Shown: positions 22,406 through 35,763, counted from the stretch's first letter. The stretch is 64,000 nucleotides of DNA from Uranotaenia lowii (GCF_029784155.1 NC_073692.1:422164304-422228303); one strand, 5' to 3'. The notes: a model not told the origin generated them from the sequence alone. A program made the numbers and translations.

Positions 22406-25400
22406 AATTTTTTCTCTGGAAAAGCCAGATAGCATCAGGAATCAGTCTTATTGTTCTTTTGGAAAATGTAGTCGTACAAAACTCATTGAAAATATGCCAA
22501 TTCCTGCAGCCATTTGGTGCATTTTTTTTTTTTTTTTAAATAGGTAGATAAATTTAAAAAGATCATATGTATTTCCACACCGTTTTCATTGAACGAAAAC
22601 CCACAAAATTTTGAGAAATATATGAAAAATCGCGCAACAGGTAGGCAGATTGTGTTTTCTGGAAAGTAACATTTATGCACTTGTTTTCCTCTGGCCGAAG
22701 CCAAATGAATTTCAAAACTTAGAAACTAAGAATACATCATATGAAGAGCAAAAATGTAGAGTGTTCAGAAAAAACAAAAAAAGGTTGGAATAATCAAACA
22801 AATAGAAAGTTTTTTTTGCATTATCCCCTAATTGCATGAATAGATTCTTCATTCAACTTATTCAGCTTATTTTATAGTTCGTTCGACTGTTTTTAATTTA
22901 TCATTGTTGAAAACAGTTTGAATTTAATGAAAATTTTTATCGGGAGAGAATTACCATGTCAACAAAATTAAACTCTTCAAGAAAAGTTTAAAGCATCAAA
23001 TCATTCAGCACACATCAAGTTTACATATCACTATCCTTTTTTTATTATTATTTATACTTTCAATATAATATTTGTGACCTAAACTCAATCTTTGAGTAAT
23101 TTTTATCAAATATATCGTGAATATGTAGTTATTTTTTGAAACCCTGAATTAATATTTTGAACCTGCTGATGTATTTGAATTTCAATGAAAAATAGGTATG
23201 TGATAACGGTTATTGTTTTAATCATTGTCGAATAAATCTTGGGTTTTTACAAAAGTTACCCGGATATTGTGCGGATTTTTTAAATTATGGAATAAAATGC
23301 CCGGATGAAGCCAGGTTTTTTAAATAGAATAGCCCGTATCGGCCCGCTTACGTGCGAGAAAAATGTTGACAACCTTTACTAAAACTTAAAGTAATTTAAA
23401 GTCACCTTCTATTATGCAACCTTAACAATTTGTCTAAGTAACCAAGATTCTTTGGCGGTTTCTTGAAAAAAAAAATACAAAAAGCTAAAACCAAAATAGC
23501 TTATGTTCTCTTAAGATGATCACCATGATTGTACGAAATTTAAATTTGACTTGCCCCAGTCCAATTATGCCACTCAGAAAATCATCATCTAATTGCTTCG
23601 TCAGGGCTACAAGAGCGCCTCGCAAACGCAACGATGATGCCTCAGAATGGTGGACTAAGGAACGTCGAGGTCGGAAGCGAGCCTATCGAGGCAATTTCTT
23701 TTCTGTTGTCTGACCGTCTAGGATTTGGGCGGACTAAGGGCAAAATTTCCACCGGGAATTTGCCCCCCAACCCGCTAGTCGAATTCTTGCAAACATTCAG
23801 AATCTCAAAACCACTTCAATGTTTAGCCGGAAAGCCACTTTTTATGCTTTGGCGGAAATTCTTCCTAGGCTTTCTGAGGATTTTTTTTGTTCAAGAAAAT
23901 TGAAAATATGTTCGCTCCGAGGTTGTGGTTTAGCCGATTCGGATGAATAATTTATTATCAGTTAATTTAATTAAATTTACTGGCTAAAATTTGGAAAAAA
24001 AAACCATCAAGAAGCATACGCATCATTATTTGAAAAATGTGTTCTTAGATGAAGAAAAAAATTAATGGCGAACACACTCCAGGAAACAGCAAAAAGCAGA
24101 AGAGTATCCTGCTCATTATGGAACAAAATCGAAACCAGGCCATCAACTCATTCAATATCTTTCAGTACATTGAAGCTATCGATTTTTCTTTCATTCATTT
24201 CCGCATCGCTGTTTCTGTACAGGTTGAAAGCGATGAGTTGAGCAGGAACAAGAAGGAAGTGATGTTCCTGGTTTCATGGTTGAAATGTTTTGAAACATTA
24301 TATTTCAAATGACTTGACGTAAATTTTTTTAAATGAAATAGGATTTTTGCAAAATTTTTACTAAAGAAACAGAATGAAAGTTGTTACTCCAGATTTTAAG
24401 AATTTTCTTGTTGAATTGAAAAATCGATAACAAATCAATTCAAACTGACATGAGCAACACTTCCATGATTTTTAAAAGACAGTACTGGAAGTGGAAATAC
24501 TATTTTCTTTGAAAAAATAAAATGCTTCCACAAATTCTAATGAACAAAATTGACCCAATTTTCCAGTTTGCCGTTTTTCAGCGAAATCTTTAAATCGTAT
24601 AAACCGATTCCATCTAATCAATCCGCAACGCGCTTATGAGTAGGATACAGCTATTGGAAGCTGAAAAAGAAAAAAAGAACCCAAACCATTCAGAATCGTC
24701 CACCCAGCAAGCGACAGCGATGTAAATCGAATAAAATCAAACCATTCATCTGCCGCCTCTTTCATGTCGCTACGTTTCCGGAAGCTGATTGATCTGACAG
24801 TGGTGAAGTGTGGTTGGAGTATTTTTGTAGTTTTTTTTTTCTTCCTGTGACTCATTTTCGAATTGGCTGTGGAGTAACGCTGCCATTCAGCAAATGGCGG
24901 CTGAAAGGACGAAAGAAGCCAGTGGTCTAGGATTGGTCATTGAATTTGGCAACGTACCATTCTGTTATCATCACTTCATCGGTGTGATGTTTCATTGAAT
25001 AAAAAATTTGGGCCAAATGGTTTTGGTTTCGATACTAATTTATGGGACCATCTAAAATTGAAAATTAAAGAAGGGTTTGAAGTTTTTTAAACTGGTAAAA
25101 ATGTCTAATTTGAGAATTGATCTGATTAAAACATCACTGAAATAAAGATTTTTTCTTTATTTCTATGTGAAAATGCTAGGCAACTTCCATATGGAATATT
25201 TCCACATTGATTGCATAAAAATTCTACCGAGTATACCGACAAAAATCATGAGTAATTTCATCAATTTTTAAACAATTATTTCTAATTATCTTTGCATTTT
25301 TTGGTTCAATATTATTTGAAAACCCTCTATTTTTAGTTCTTTATAAAAGTATTTTGAAAGAAACAGATTTGATGTTTAATAACTAAGTATAAATGAAGTC

Positions 25401-26689
25401 ATTCAAAAGAGCAAAACGTATCCGAGACTGGAAAAAAGTACTTGAAATAACCAACAAATAACTTCAAATTACACTTTTGACAATTTTTTGTAACGTATAT
25501 AAAAAAAAAAGATCTAGAATCATTTAAGCTGATTCAAAACTAAAGCTACGGTTACCATCAGGATTTGTGCCAGCAAATAAGAGCATAAACAATGCTTCAA
25601 ATAAGAATACTTTTAAACATTTTGAAAAGAAGACAAAATAAATTTGTGAACAAGATGAGCGAAGAAGTTTAAAAATAGCCTCACATAATACCGAGCAATT
25701 TGTAAAACTTTTAATAAAAAGTGTAGTTGTTAAAATGGACTGTCAACTACATATATAGACTGTTATAACTTGAATTATCTCACAAGAAACCAGGATTTTG
25801 AAAAAAATAAATCAATTATTTTTAACAAAAAAATCTAAACTTTGTTATAATTGAAAATAAGTAGGGAAGAGTTGGGTATCTACTGAAGACTAGCAAATGC
25901 CATAGTAGTTCTTAACGTATGGACAACTGGTAAAATCGTTTTAATCATTTCATAACTCGCTGGAAAAAGTTGATTTCACACATCTCATAAGAACAAGTTT
26001 CTGGGCAGTCAAAATGTGTGTCTGAGCTTTCACACAAGATGGACTTCCCAGGAGAGATTCGTTAACATAACAGTCGGAAATATGTATATCAGGATACTCT
26101 TATGTTTTCTTTACCTTTTTTCAAATGAACGAACACATTAACATTAACTTAATGAAAATTCATGTTTCCTCAAAGAGATCAATAAACTAAAACTTAAGCT
26201 TTCGAGTATATGATGTCATCTTACAAATATGTATATGGGTGGGACTTCTCAAAAAAAAAATAACCCTTACCCCAGATGGTTTCTTTTTAAAAGTTGAATC
26301 ATAGACAGACGTAACAGTAAAAAAAGCCAAGATGTACTTACATGGTTAGTTAAAAGTGAATATAGTGATGGAAAACGAACTGATGTAAAGGCTGTAAGGT
26401 TGTCCCATTATGTCTAAGCAAGTATTTGATACAACACTGCTCATTTCGGATAACGTTCAAACAGTTGATTTCCACTGCGTGTTGTTGTTAACAGCTCAAC
26501 TTAAAACTCTGTGCATCGTGAGCTTCAATTTTCTAAATTTTCGAAATAAGAAGCATGTCCCTAGAAAAGCGCAAAAATATCGTGTACAAATGATGTACTA
26601 TCCCTAACATTCTGCGAATTCAAATGGAAGAAGTAAGTTTAGAAGTGGACTGAAAATTCGATTCGGAAATATTTAGAGAAAAGCAGCTT
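22406..26689. other. Noncoding DNA with two less AT-rich islands
   Basis: Islands at about 23510-23890 and 24610-24970 are less AT-rich and unique-looking. I found no domain, RNA gene or element ends. A run of T near 22521-22538 is simple sequence. Confidence 0.4.
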
Positions 26690-27360
26690 CGTGAACCAAA
26701 AAAAACTTTAGAGGATACGATGCTTGCGAAAAAACTGTCTCCTCTCAACACAGCCCATCAAACCAATGAAAAATTGGGTTTGAAGGCGTATAAGAAGCAG
26801 AATAAACCAAATTTGAGTGAAAAACAAGCTGCTTCCGTCAAAACAAGAGTTCGTAAAGTATATGATCAACTGCTGTGTGGAAATCAAGCTAAGCTAAGCT
26901 ATATGATCGACTGCTGTGTGAAAAATCGGTGTGCGATATAATCGATGACGAAACCTATTACAAGTTAGATTACTAACCGCTTCCGAGTGACCAGTATTAT
27001 TTAAACTGTTCAGGATGACCAAAGTGTTGACGAGAGGGAAACATCAATTTTAACCGAAACACTTGGTAAAAAGGCAATATTTGGGTAAGCTATATGTTAG
27101 TGTGGCATGTTTTCCGAGCCGTTCGGGACTACTGATACAATGAATACAGCTGTTTACGTCCGAGAGTATCAGAACCATTGCCTGCTCCCCATGACCCGGA
27201 AACATGATCAATCAGTACAGTTTTGGCCGGAACTGCATCAGTTCACTACTCAAAAGACCTTGGTACAAATCCAACAAAGTCCAGATTGTAATGAAGAAGA
27301 TGAGTCAAATTGTCCTCAAGCAAGACCGATTGGAAATTTTTTCGGTTTCAACTAATTGTA
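26690..27360 (+). pseudogene. Decayed Tc1/mariner transposase, copy 1
   Basis: Fragments in several frames follow the order of a mosquito-type mariner transposase. The first is the linker HQTNEKLGLKAYKKQNKP with LSEKQAASVKTRVRKVYDQL (26750-26870). Next is IIDDETYYKLDY near 26938-26975, which holds the first catalytic Asp region. Then come TMNTAVYVREYQNHCLLPM near 27138-27195, FWPEL near 27220 (equivalent of the second Asp block FWPDLASCHY) and NCPQARPIGNFF near 27310-27350 (equivalent of NCPQFRPIEKFW). In that last block the catalytic Glu position is Gly. Stops and frame changes are numerous. No terminal inverted repeats were found for this copy. It is more decayed than the copy beginning at 27586, which lies immediately downstream on the same strand. 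Confidence 0.75.
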
Positions 27361-27585
27361 TTGTAATTGTAATTGTAAAACATGTGAAACTTGCAGATTC
27401 TATCGCAAACTTCGCAAAAGACTGGAAAAATGTGGCCAAAATCATCGCAAATTTGTCTATGCTGAAGCTAGGATAATAGAACCCCCTATAAGTTAACAAG
27501 TCCAAATTTTATGTAGGGGAAGCGGATGTGGACCATCATCATTATCATAAATGCTAATACCACAAACCCTTAAAAAGAATATCTA

Positions 27586-28909
27586 CTAAAGCATGGATCA
27601 CCATGAATCTGGACGCACTGTTTATTGTACCATTGCGCTCCTAGTTGTTGGATCTGGAATGTTTTGACAGTACTTTGTTCGGAAATGTTTCCTCTATCAG
27701 TGCTGAAAATTTCATTACGATTCGTTTTGTTCCCAAAAAGTTACACGTGATGGAAGCCGCGAGACGAAAATAAATTTTGGAAACCCACGTTAAAAACCGA
27801 CGTGGTCGGGTTAAAAAAAATCGCGAAATCGTTAAAAATGCTCAAATCAACCATGTGTACCGTTCTCAAACGTTTCATTTAGATGCATACTACCGATTGG
27901 CAGGTTCATACCAAGCATTATAGTGAACCTAAGAATCAGAAACTGTGAAATTTGAACGTGTTGAGAACGATCAAGGCAAACACAGGGTAGTCGGACTACG
28001 ACATCGCCAAGAAATTCAACGCTGACCGGTGCACCGTCAGGAGGATTAGTCTGCGCGAAGGAATACGATCCTATCGGGCCAGTAAGCAACCAAACCGGAC
28101 ATTGAAGCAGAATTTAGTAGCCAAAGGTCGTGCCCGGAAGTTATACAACAAGATTCCAACGAAGTACGACGGATGCATCCTCATGGATGACGAAACGTAC
28201 GTGAAGATGGATTTTGGGCAGCTTCCTGGCTAAAAATTTTATAAAGCCACTGCAGTGGTGCACTGCACTGGTCAGCGTGATGTCCCCGCCAAGTTCAAAT
28301 TCGTTTTTGCCGATTAGTTGGTAAGAAAGTGTTTGATCTGGCAAGGCAGCTGCGGACGAAAACCCTGGTTTTTGTGAAAAACAAGACCATCCACTCCAAA
28401 ATGTACCAGGAGGAGTGCCTTAAAAACGTTTTTTTTTTCGTACATTAGATCTCACAAAAGGCCAGTAAAGTTTTCGCCAGATTTGGCAAGCTGCCACTAC
28501 TTCAAAGAGGTACTACAGTGGTATCGGGCCAACGGGTGGATTTTGTTGAAAAAGACATCAACCCACCCAACTGCCCTCAATTCCGCCCTATCGAAAAATT
28601 TTGGGCAATTGTCAAGCAGAAGATGAAGAAGAATGGTAGGACGACTCGCAAAGCAACTGAGATGAAGAGATTGTGAAACAAAATGGCCGCTGAGGTCAGT
28701 GAATGGGGTGTCCAAACTTTGATGAGTTGTTCTAGACGAAAAGTTCGTAATTTTATAAAAAAGCATCGAAATATTTTTTTTCTTATTTTTCCTTTAAAGT
28801 GCAATAAAAAACCCTACATTTTGATTACAAAACATTTTTATTTCGTTTACATAGCTCCAAGATAGACCCGTTTTAACGCGTCCAGATTTGTAGTGATCCA
28901 TGCTTCATG
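27586..28909 (+). mobile_element. Mariner element with TIRs and TA duplication, copy 2
   Basis: The terminal inverted repeats share AAGCATGGATCAC and then AATCTGGACGC (27589-27616 and inverted at 28878-28906). They are flanked by TA at 27584-27585 and 28910-28911, the Tc1/mariner target. The 1324-bp length is typical of a full mariner. The transposase inside is broken (see 27960-28770), so the copy is non-functional unless mobilised in trans. Confidence 0.85.
27960..28770 (+). pseudogene. Decayed mariner transposase, copy 2
   Basis: Across frames I read DYDIAKKFNADRCTVRRI (helix-turn-helix region, 27998-28045), LREGIRSYRASKQPNRTLKQ (28050-28110), ARKLYNKIPTKYDGCILMDD (28133-28192) and ETYVKMDFGQLPG with a stop after it (28192-28233). 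SPDLASCHY follows near 28480, then INPPNCPQFRPIEKFWAIVK near 28557-28618 and EVSEWGVQTLMS near 28692-28727. These are the DDE-type catalytic blocks of a mariner transposase of the kind described in mosquitoes as ITmD37E; that subfamily name is from memory of the motif style, not a search. Several frameshifts and in-frame stops (for example after QLPG and after KFVFAD) disable it. Confidence 0.85.
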
Positions 28910-28911
28910 TA

Positions 28912-30474
28912 TGCCGTAACCGATATTCAATGTTATGATCATAAGATTATTTAGAAGACTTGAACATTATCTTCTTAACCACGGTGAGCGGCAATCCAGT
29001 TTTAAGCTCAGATGTGTACTATGGAGCCTCTTCGGTTCTTGAGTGGGCTTTTTTCTTAGGGTTTTTGAAAATCTACTTGTGTTCACTCAGAATCATATAC
29101 TGAATATTTGAATGTACAAATAGCGGAATTTTTAATTCAGAAGATGGTTTACAGCATGGTTTACAATGCAAGAAATGTAGAAGAAAATTTCAGATACAAG
29201 TTTTCATCAATTAATAATGATTTTCAATCATAAACTTACTATTTGGATCAAACTTTTGACCTGATTTAAAGTAGCTTACAGTCATACCTGATAAGCATCT
29301 CTAAACTAGAAACAATATCCCCGAAACTTCCGTACCTCTCGCCCGAAAACCTCAAAACACTTTTTCCGAAGGCAAGCCCAGCCCCGCATGAATGGACAGG
29401 AGATTGATTGAAAAAGTCCTCCTGTCGAAAGCTGTCAACGACAGCTGGCTGGAAGCACTACGAGCAACCAACCGGATTGCCGGATGGCGGTTGTGGCCGC
29501 CCAATTTCCGGAAGCCGGACGACGGCGCTAAGGTGATTCTTCTCGGCGGTCGCCAATTACGGTCCATCGACGAGAGGGAAAACCGCGGTGCCAAATATGG
29601 ACTACTGCTAAAAATTGGAACACCCCTAGACTGGGCGAGGAAATAGTAGCGCAGCTACTACACCAAATTGGCCCGCGTTGGAATGACTCAGAAATGGTTC
29701 AATTTTCAGTGACCATCCAAATTTTGCTGGTGTGTTACTTGTCACGTCAAAGTCTGTCTGGCTGCCTGTGTAACTCACTCTCGCTTGGTGAATAGTTTTA
29801 CTTGGGGGTGGGAAAATTCATACTGGGTGCCGACGGGAACGTTCCGGGAGAAGCTTGGTTGGCCGATTGAAGCGCAAGTGTGGCGAATCATTGATTAATT
29901 TATCAACTCAATTAGTACGAGTGATGTAGACGAACAGTTGCGGCCTGCCACTCATTTCTCACCCCTTCCGGATGCGTGTTTCGTTTTTGAGTAGTTAATA
30001 TTTTTCGTATGTGTCAGAATGCAAGTGATCTCTCAAAATGGGTCAAAATGTCCAGATATGCACTAGGCAAGATTATTCGCGTTCCAACGGGCATGTTAAA
30101 TTGAAGTTTCATTTCAAAAGTGACTCAAAACGAAATAACAATTAGTCAATGAATCGTTTTGGATATTATTTTTCAATACAGCGATTGATTGATGTCACAC
30201 TCAGAAATGTTTTTGAGATTCAGCACCTGACTGATGCCTGTTTAATTTGTATTCATAAAATGTAGATTTTGAAAATTATGCTCAGTTGATTGTAAGTCAG
30301 AAACTGTACATATTTTTAAGCTTGTTTTTAACAAGTGGTATAAATATCAATCAAAATGAATTTTCAACGAAATTCGTAAAACAAAGATTATTAAATCTTC
30401 AATATAATACTGTTTGTGTGAATAAGCATTCAAAATTGCATGGTTTCATCAAGGATTGATCGTATTTTTTTTAA
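28912..30474. other. Noncoding DNA with an island at 29330-29960
   Basis: The island is less AT-rich and carries overlapping open frames on both strands (29352-29594 minus, 29392-29646 plus). I recognise neither product and see no splice signals, so I do not call a gene. Confidence 0.4.
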
Positions 30475-32145
30475 TTTTTTTGTCATTTTTGTCATTTTTG
30501 TCATTTTTGTCATTTTTTGTCATTTTTGTCATTTTTTGTCTTTTTTGTCATTTTTTGTCTTTTTTGTCATTTTTGTCATTTTTGTCATTTTTGTCATTTT
30601 TGTCATTTTTGTTATTTTTGTAATTTTTGTTGTTTTTGTCATTTTTGTCATTTTTGTCATTTTTGTCATTTTTGTCATTTTTATCATTTTTGTCATTTTT
30701 GTCATTTTTGTCATTTTTGTCATTTTTGTCATTTTTGTCATTTTTGTCATTTTTGTCATTTTTGTCACTTTTGTCATTTTTGTCATTTTTGTCATTTTTG
30801 TCATTTTTGTCATTTTTGTCATTTTTGTCATTTTTGTCATTTTTGTCATTTTTGTCATTTTTGTCATTTTTGTCATTTTTGTCATTTTTGTCATTTTTGT
30901 CATTTTTGTCATTTTTGTCATTTTTGTCATTTTTGTCATTTTTGTCATTTTTGTCATTTTTGTCATTTTTGTCATTTTTGTCATTTTTGTCATTTTTGTC
31001 ATTTTTGTCATTTTTGTCATTTTTGTCATTTTTGTCATTTTTGTCATTTTTGTCATTTTTGTCATTTTTGTCATTTTTGTCATTTTTGTCATTTTTGTCA
31101 TTTTTGTCATTTTTGTCATTTTTGTCATTTTTGTCATTTTTGTCATTTTTGTCATTTTTGTCATTTTTGTCATTTTTGTCATTTTTGTCATTTTTGTCAT
31201 TTTTGTCATTTTTGTCATTTTTGTCATTTTTGTCATTTTTGTCATTTTTGTCATTTTTGTCATTTTTGTCATTTTTGTCATTTTTGTCATTTTTGTCATT
31301 TTTGTCATTTTTGTCATTTTTGTCATTTTTGTCATTTTTGTCATTTTTGTCATTTTTGTCATTTTTGTCATTTTTGTCATTTTTGTCATTTTTGTCATTT
31401 TTGTCATTTTTGTCATTTCTGTCATTTTTGTCATTTTTGTCATTTTTGTCATTTCTGTCATTTTTGTCATTTTTGTCATTTTTGTCATTTTTGTCATTTT
31501 TGTCATTTTTGTCATTTTTGTCATTTTTGTCATTTTTGTCATTTTTGTCATTTTTGTCATTTTTGTCATTTTTGTCATTTTTGTCATTTTTGTCATTTTT
31601 GTCATTTTTGTCATTTTTGTCATTTTTGTCATTTTTGTCATTTTTGTCATTTTTGTCATTTTTGTCATTTTTGTCATTTTTGTCATTTTTGTCATTTTTG
31701 TCATTTTTGTCATTTTTGTCATTTTTGTCATTTTTGTCATTTTTGTCATTTTTGTCATTTTTGTCATTTTTGTCATTTTTGTCATTTTTGTCATTTTTGT
31801 CATTTTTGTCATTTTTGTCATTTTTGTCATTTTTGTCATTTTTGTCATTTTTGTCATTTTTGTCATTTTTGTCATTTTTGTCATTTTTGTCATTTTTGTC
31901 ATTTTTGTCATTTTTGTCATTTTTGTCATTTTTGTCATTTTTGTCATTTTTGTCATTTTTGTCATTTTTGTCATTTTTGTCATTTTTGTCATTTTTGTCA
32001 TTTTTGTCATTTTTGTCATTTTTGTCATTTTTGTCATTTTTGTCATTTTTGTCATTTTTGTCATTTTTGTCATTTTTGTAATTTTTGTCATTTTTGTCAT
32101 TTTTGTCATTTTTGTCATTTTTGTCATTTTTGTCATTTTTGTCAT
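30475..32145. repeat. 9-bp satellite in opposite orientation, about 185 units
   Basis: This is the reverse complement of the 14193-17018 unit (TTTTTGTCA). The first 250 bases are variable (6-T units, GTTATTTTT, GTAATTTTT, GTTGTTTTT near 30535-30640). The rest is nearly pure, with GTCACTTTT near 30767, two GTCATTTCT units near 31414 and 31450, and one GTAATTTTT near 32078. Open frames of 484-575 codons are repeat artefacts. Confidence 0.97.
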
Positions 32146-35039
32146 GATTTTCAATCTCTTTATTTAAACAGTTTATGCGTTGCATTATTGACAACAGCCT
32201 TAACTTTCATTTGACTTTGGTTATAAAAATTGTCATCCCCAATCTCATATAGGAGAGAAAGGGTTTTGTTGTATAATTCAACAGGTTTTAAAGTTGATTA
32301 ATCCTTAAGAACTGCGTCGTCCATAAGTTCAGCCCAATAACCTTTATCTGATTCCTCGCAAAAAACAGGCAGCAGTGAAATAAAATATAAACCTTCGTAG
32401 CCAGTGGATGTAAAATCGGAAAAGCATTAAATTTTCAAAACGGCAGCAGTAAATAGACTTCCAAACACAACGTGAGCTTTTCCTTCAAATTTCCTCCTGG
32501 AAGACGCATAACAGAGAAGAGTCAGAAGCTGGCTGTGCAAAGCACAGCGCCTGTGGGAAAATTGACGCCAGCCTTATACTTTTACACCACTATGGCGATG
32601 TTTTATCCTCCACTCTTACTCTCTCGAAAGCACCTTTTGTGATCCTCACTCCTGGCACCCGGAAAATCAACGTGCGGGAAAATAAATAAAAGGTAAAACT
32701 TTTACGCTTCTAGCTTTTTCCGGCAACGGAACAGCAAAATCGCACCCAACAAACAACCCCACTACCCGAAATTCGAAAGGCATAACTTTGAATGAATATT
32801 TCATTTTGGGGATCCGTGTCCGTGACACAAGCCATGGCTCCTGGTTCCTACTGCTGCTGCTTCTGTTTTGTGGGAAGCCTCCGGGGGAAATTGGCTGTCA
32901 CACCAAGGGGAGAAAACATCACCCTTCCCATGACCATGGCCATGGTTTTGCCCCAAGGAACCAGGAACAGCGTTGATTTGTGTGGTGATGGCTATCGCCA
33001 TGCGATTTTCCACCGGAGGCAGTAGCACCCAAAAAGGAGGAAATCAGAAGGTGCCATAGAAAGTGATTGGGTCAGATTTCGGAAAGTTTCGAATTCTGCT
33101 ATGATACGGAATATTCGGTAATTATAAAGTTTTTATTGGACTTTTCATAACGATCGTCTAATTCAAACAGTTTTGATATTAATCCATGGGCATCTGCAAA
33201 TCGATACTCACATAGCAATTTTGAATGAAAATTTTTTAATGGTAAAAGATACTTTGAATTGGAGTTTGTACCTCTGAAAATTCAATGAAAAAGTTTGAAG
33301 AGTAGAATCAGAGGTCTCTAATTCGAGTAAGTTAACACGATCAGTCGACTCAATTTTCCAGAAGCATGGTTTAGGCTATTTTAAGGCCTTTTTACAGTTG
33401 GAGTGATCAAAGAACATTTGTTCCACGTGACAATTTTCGATAAGGTGGTATTTATCAAGAATCAAGTCAATTTAGGGATAAGGTCTCCTTACTTTTTTCC
33501 AACTGATTCCATGAACGGTGAGAAAAATAATATATTTGTACATAAAAAGTTTCGGTTCAACGGTTTGAATTAAATTTTTTAAATTAATTTATATTTTCAA
33601 CTTTTTTCCTTCGATAGATTGAAAATTGTCTTAAAATACTAGTGCACACTGAACCAATAAAAAAGTTATATGTCAGTAACTTCATAATTTTTTTTTGTTA
33701 TTCAAATAACCTTTTTTCCGATACTAACAAGACAAACAAAAAATCAGAGACTAGAGATGATCACATTCAATTCTTCGTGGCACAAAAAACATCATTAAAA
33801 AGAGCACTATTTTTTTAATATTGAGGGTTCTTGTCGACATGACTCAGCATTTAACTTTTCGACAAATTCTGAGTTTTTGACCAAATTGTGGTTTGAGTTT
33901 AAAGTCTGAGACGAATTTCTCAATAAAGTTATTAACCACATGTTTTTTTTTTCAATAATAATAAAACAAATAATAATAGAAAAAAAAGCTTTAAGATATT
34001 TCATAAAGAATTATGCTCAACGTCGCCAAAAATTAGCAATCCACATTATCAAAGCTAAAAAAATTCTATCCCAGTGTTTTCAAATCTAAATTTGGACAAT
34101 CCTTAAAATCTATAATAATCTATAATCAAGAATGTAAATAGTAATCTTTGACGACATTTGTAGAAAATCTGTAAAATTATGAACTTCCTGTGATTTCAAC
34201 AACCTTGCTCAAGATCTTTATGGATTGTTTCTATACGGAACTTCAAATTGAAAAACAATTGCTTACCGTGTTGTAAGAAATGCATTTATCCAGGGGTCTT
34301 AAGGATTCAAAAACTATATGTATCCGCGGGCCAAAAATTATTTTTGGCTATTGAAGATCCCCGGACTTCTGCAAACTTTTTCTTTCTAGATATACATAAA
34401 TAGCCAACAGGCGGCTCCATGATGTGATTTTTTTAAAGAAATTAAATTTCTGCTTTTCGCTACCCAGACATGATAATCTAAATCGAGTATTAAGATACTT
34501 TCAATAACCATCGTAAATATGTTGGTATTTAGTGATTTTCTTTCATTCATTTTCGATATCCTTGCTCAAAATAGTTGAATCGGATAGCAGTTTAGCCAAT
34601 TCGTAAATATGTTTCCAAAAAGTTGAGAGTATGCTATTTCGACATGAACGGTTTGAGCTATCTATAAGTATACTAATTTACGTTAAATGGGCGGTTCTTC
34701 ATTTCTTCAATCTCACATTTCATCAATCATCAAGTTCCAGAAATCAAGTAACATAAGTCAAAACCAGAAGTTTTCATGCCAACTGAAAACTTAAAATATA
34801 GTAGTAGTAAAGCAGGGGATTCCTTCAAAATATTTTGAATAGTTCTTATATCGAATAACTTTAAAAACTGTGCCTAATTTGAATTTTCTGTTGTGTCTTT
34901 AATAATGTGAATAAATCCTGACCGTGGTTTCCTCCACTTATCCACTTTACTTTGAAAGCCCGGGCTTTACCGGAAAAAACCCTCAAAATCTGGAAATCTA
35001 ACTCTGTTCGTTACTGTTAACTATATAAAGGAAAATATA
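32146..35039. other. Noncoding DNA with an island at 32330-33060
   Basis: The 32330-33060 island is less AT-rich and includes ATGGCTCCTGGTTCCT near 32833 and an inverted AGGAACCAGGAACAG near 32957. Short frames overlap on both strands without a recognisable domain. The remaining part is AT-rich and featureless. Confidence 0.4.
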
Positions 35040-35245
35040 AAAAAGGGGGCCCGGAGAATAAACAAATAACTACAAACAGTACTATAGACGATCGCTAGAT
35101 TAAGAAAGTTTGAAATAGTTTTTAAAATGGTAAATTTTAAGAAATTAAATTTAATTCAAGGTCCACTGAAGAGGAGTGAAAAGCCAAAAGTAGCTCGAAA
35201 CGTCCGGACCAACTGGATTTTGTAGTTATTTATTCGCCGAAAAAA
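35040..35245 (+). repeat. Probable Penelope-type terminal fragment with hammerhead-like motif
   Basis: CTGAAGA (35167-35173), an interval with GAG/CTC able to pair, and GAAACGT (35198-35204) resemble the motif at 8489-8517. The interval is flanked by inverted segments: GAATAAACAAATAACTACAAA near 35056 and TTTTGTAGTTATTTATTC near 35218. Stem II is weak here, so this is a decayed version at best. Confidence 0.35.
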
Positions 35246-35763
35246 GTCGATAATAAAAACAAACAAGATCTTATCATGAATGTTTTTAAATTTATCTGTT
35301 TCCAGATAAATTTAACTGAGATCTTCAAGTCTTGTGTTGTTTCTTCAAATACTGAAGTTCAGATTCATGGTTTTTATGACTTATGAAAACTCGAGCGAGA
35401 TCTTTGTTCAAGGTGCTAAACCCATTTAAAGTCCTTATCTAATTTTTTTTAATCTTACAATCCAATTTCGAATTTATGGTATCAAATGAGGCCCTCGGAG
35501 TCGGAAGGATTGAAGCGCATAAAAGCTTTTTTCGAGAAACTATGCTTTTTTGCCATTATGCATGTATAATTTTTCTAATTTTCTTCAAGCGTAGAATCAT
35601 GTAAAAAACCCAAATAATTGTACAAAATCTCTAAAAATAGCTCGACACGAATGCCATAAGGATGGTAAAGTGTCGTTAATAAAACTTTAAAAAAAAAACT
35701 AAAAATAGTATAAAGTATAGAAAATTGTTTAACATTATTATCTCAAAATCGACCAGTTATGCA

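Noticed and set aside
29352..29646. Overlapping 80- and 84-codon frames on opposite strands
   Set aside because: No family signature and no splice sites; one is the shadow of the other at best.
30440..32214. Open frames of 484-575 codons on both strands
   Set aside because: Same 9-bp satellite artefact in reverse orientation.
32792..33028. 75-77-codon overlapping frames
   Set aside because: Cys- and His-rich translations arise from CTGCTGCT and CATGGC repeats; no gene context.
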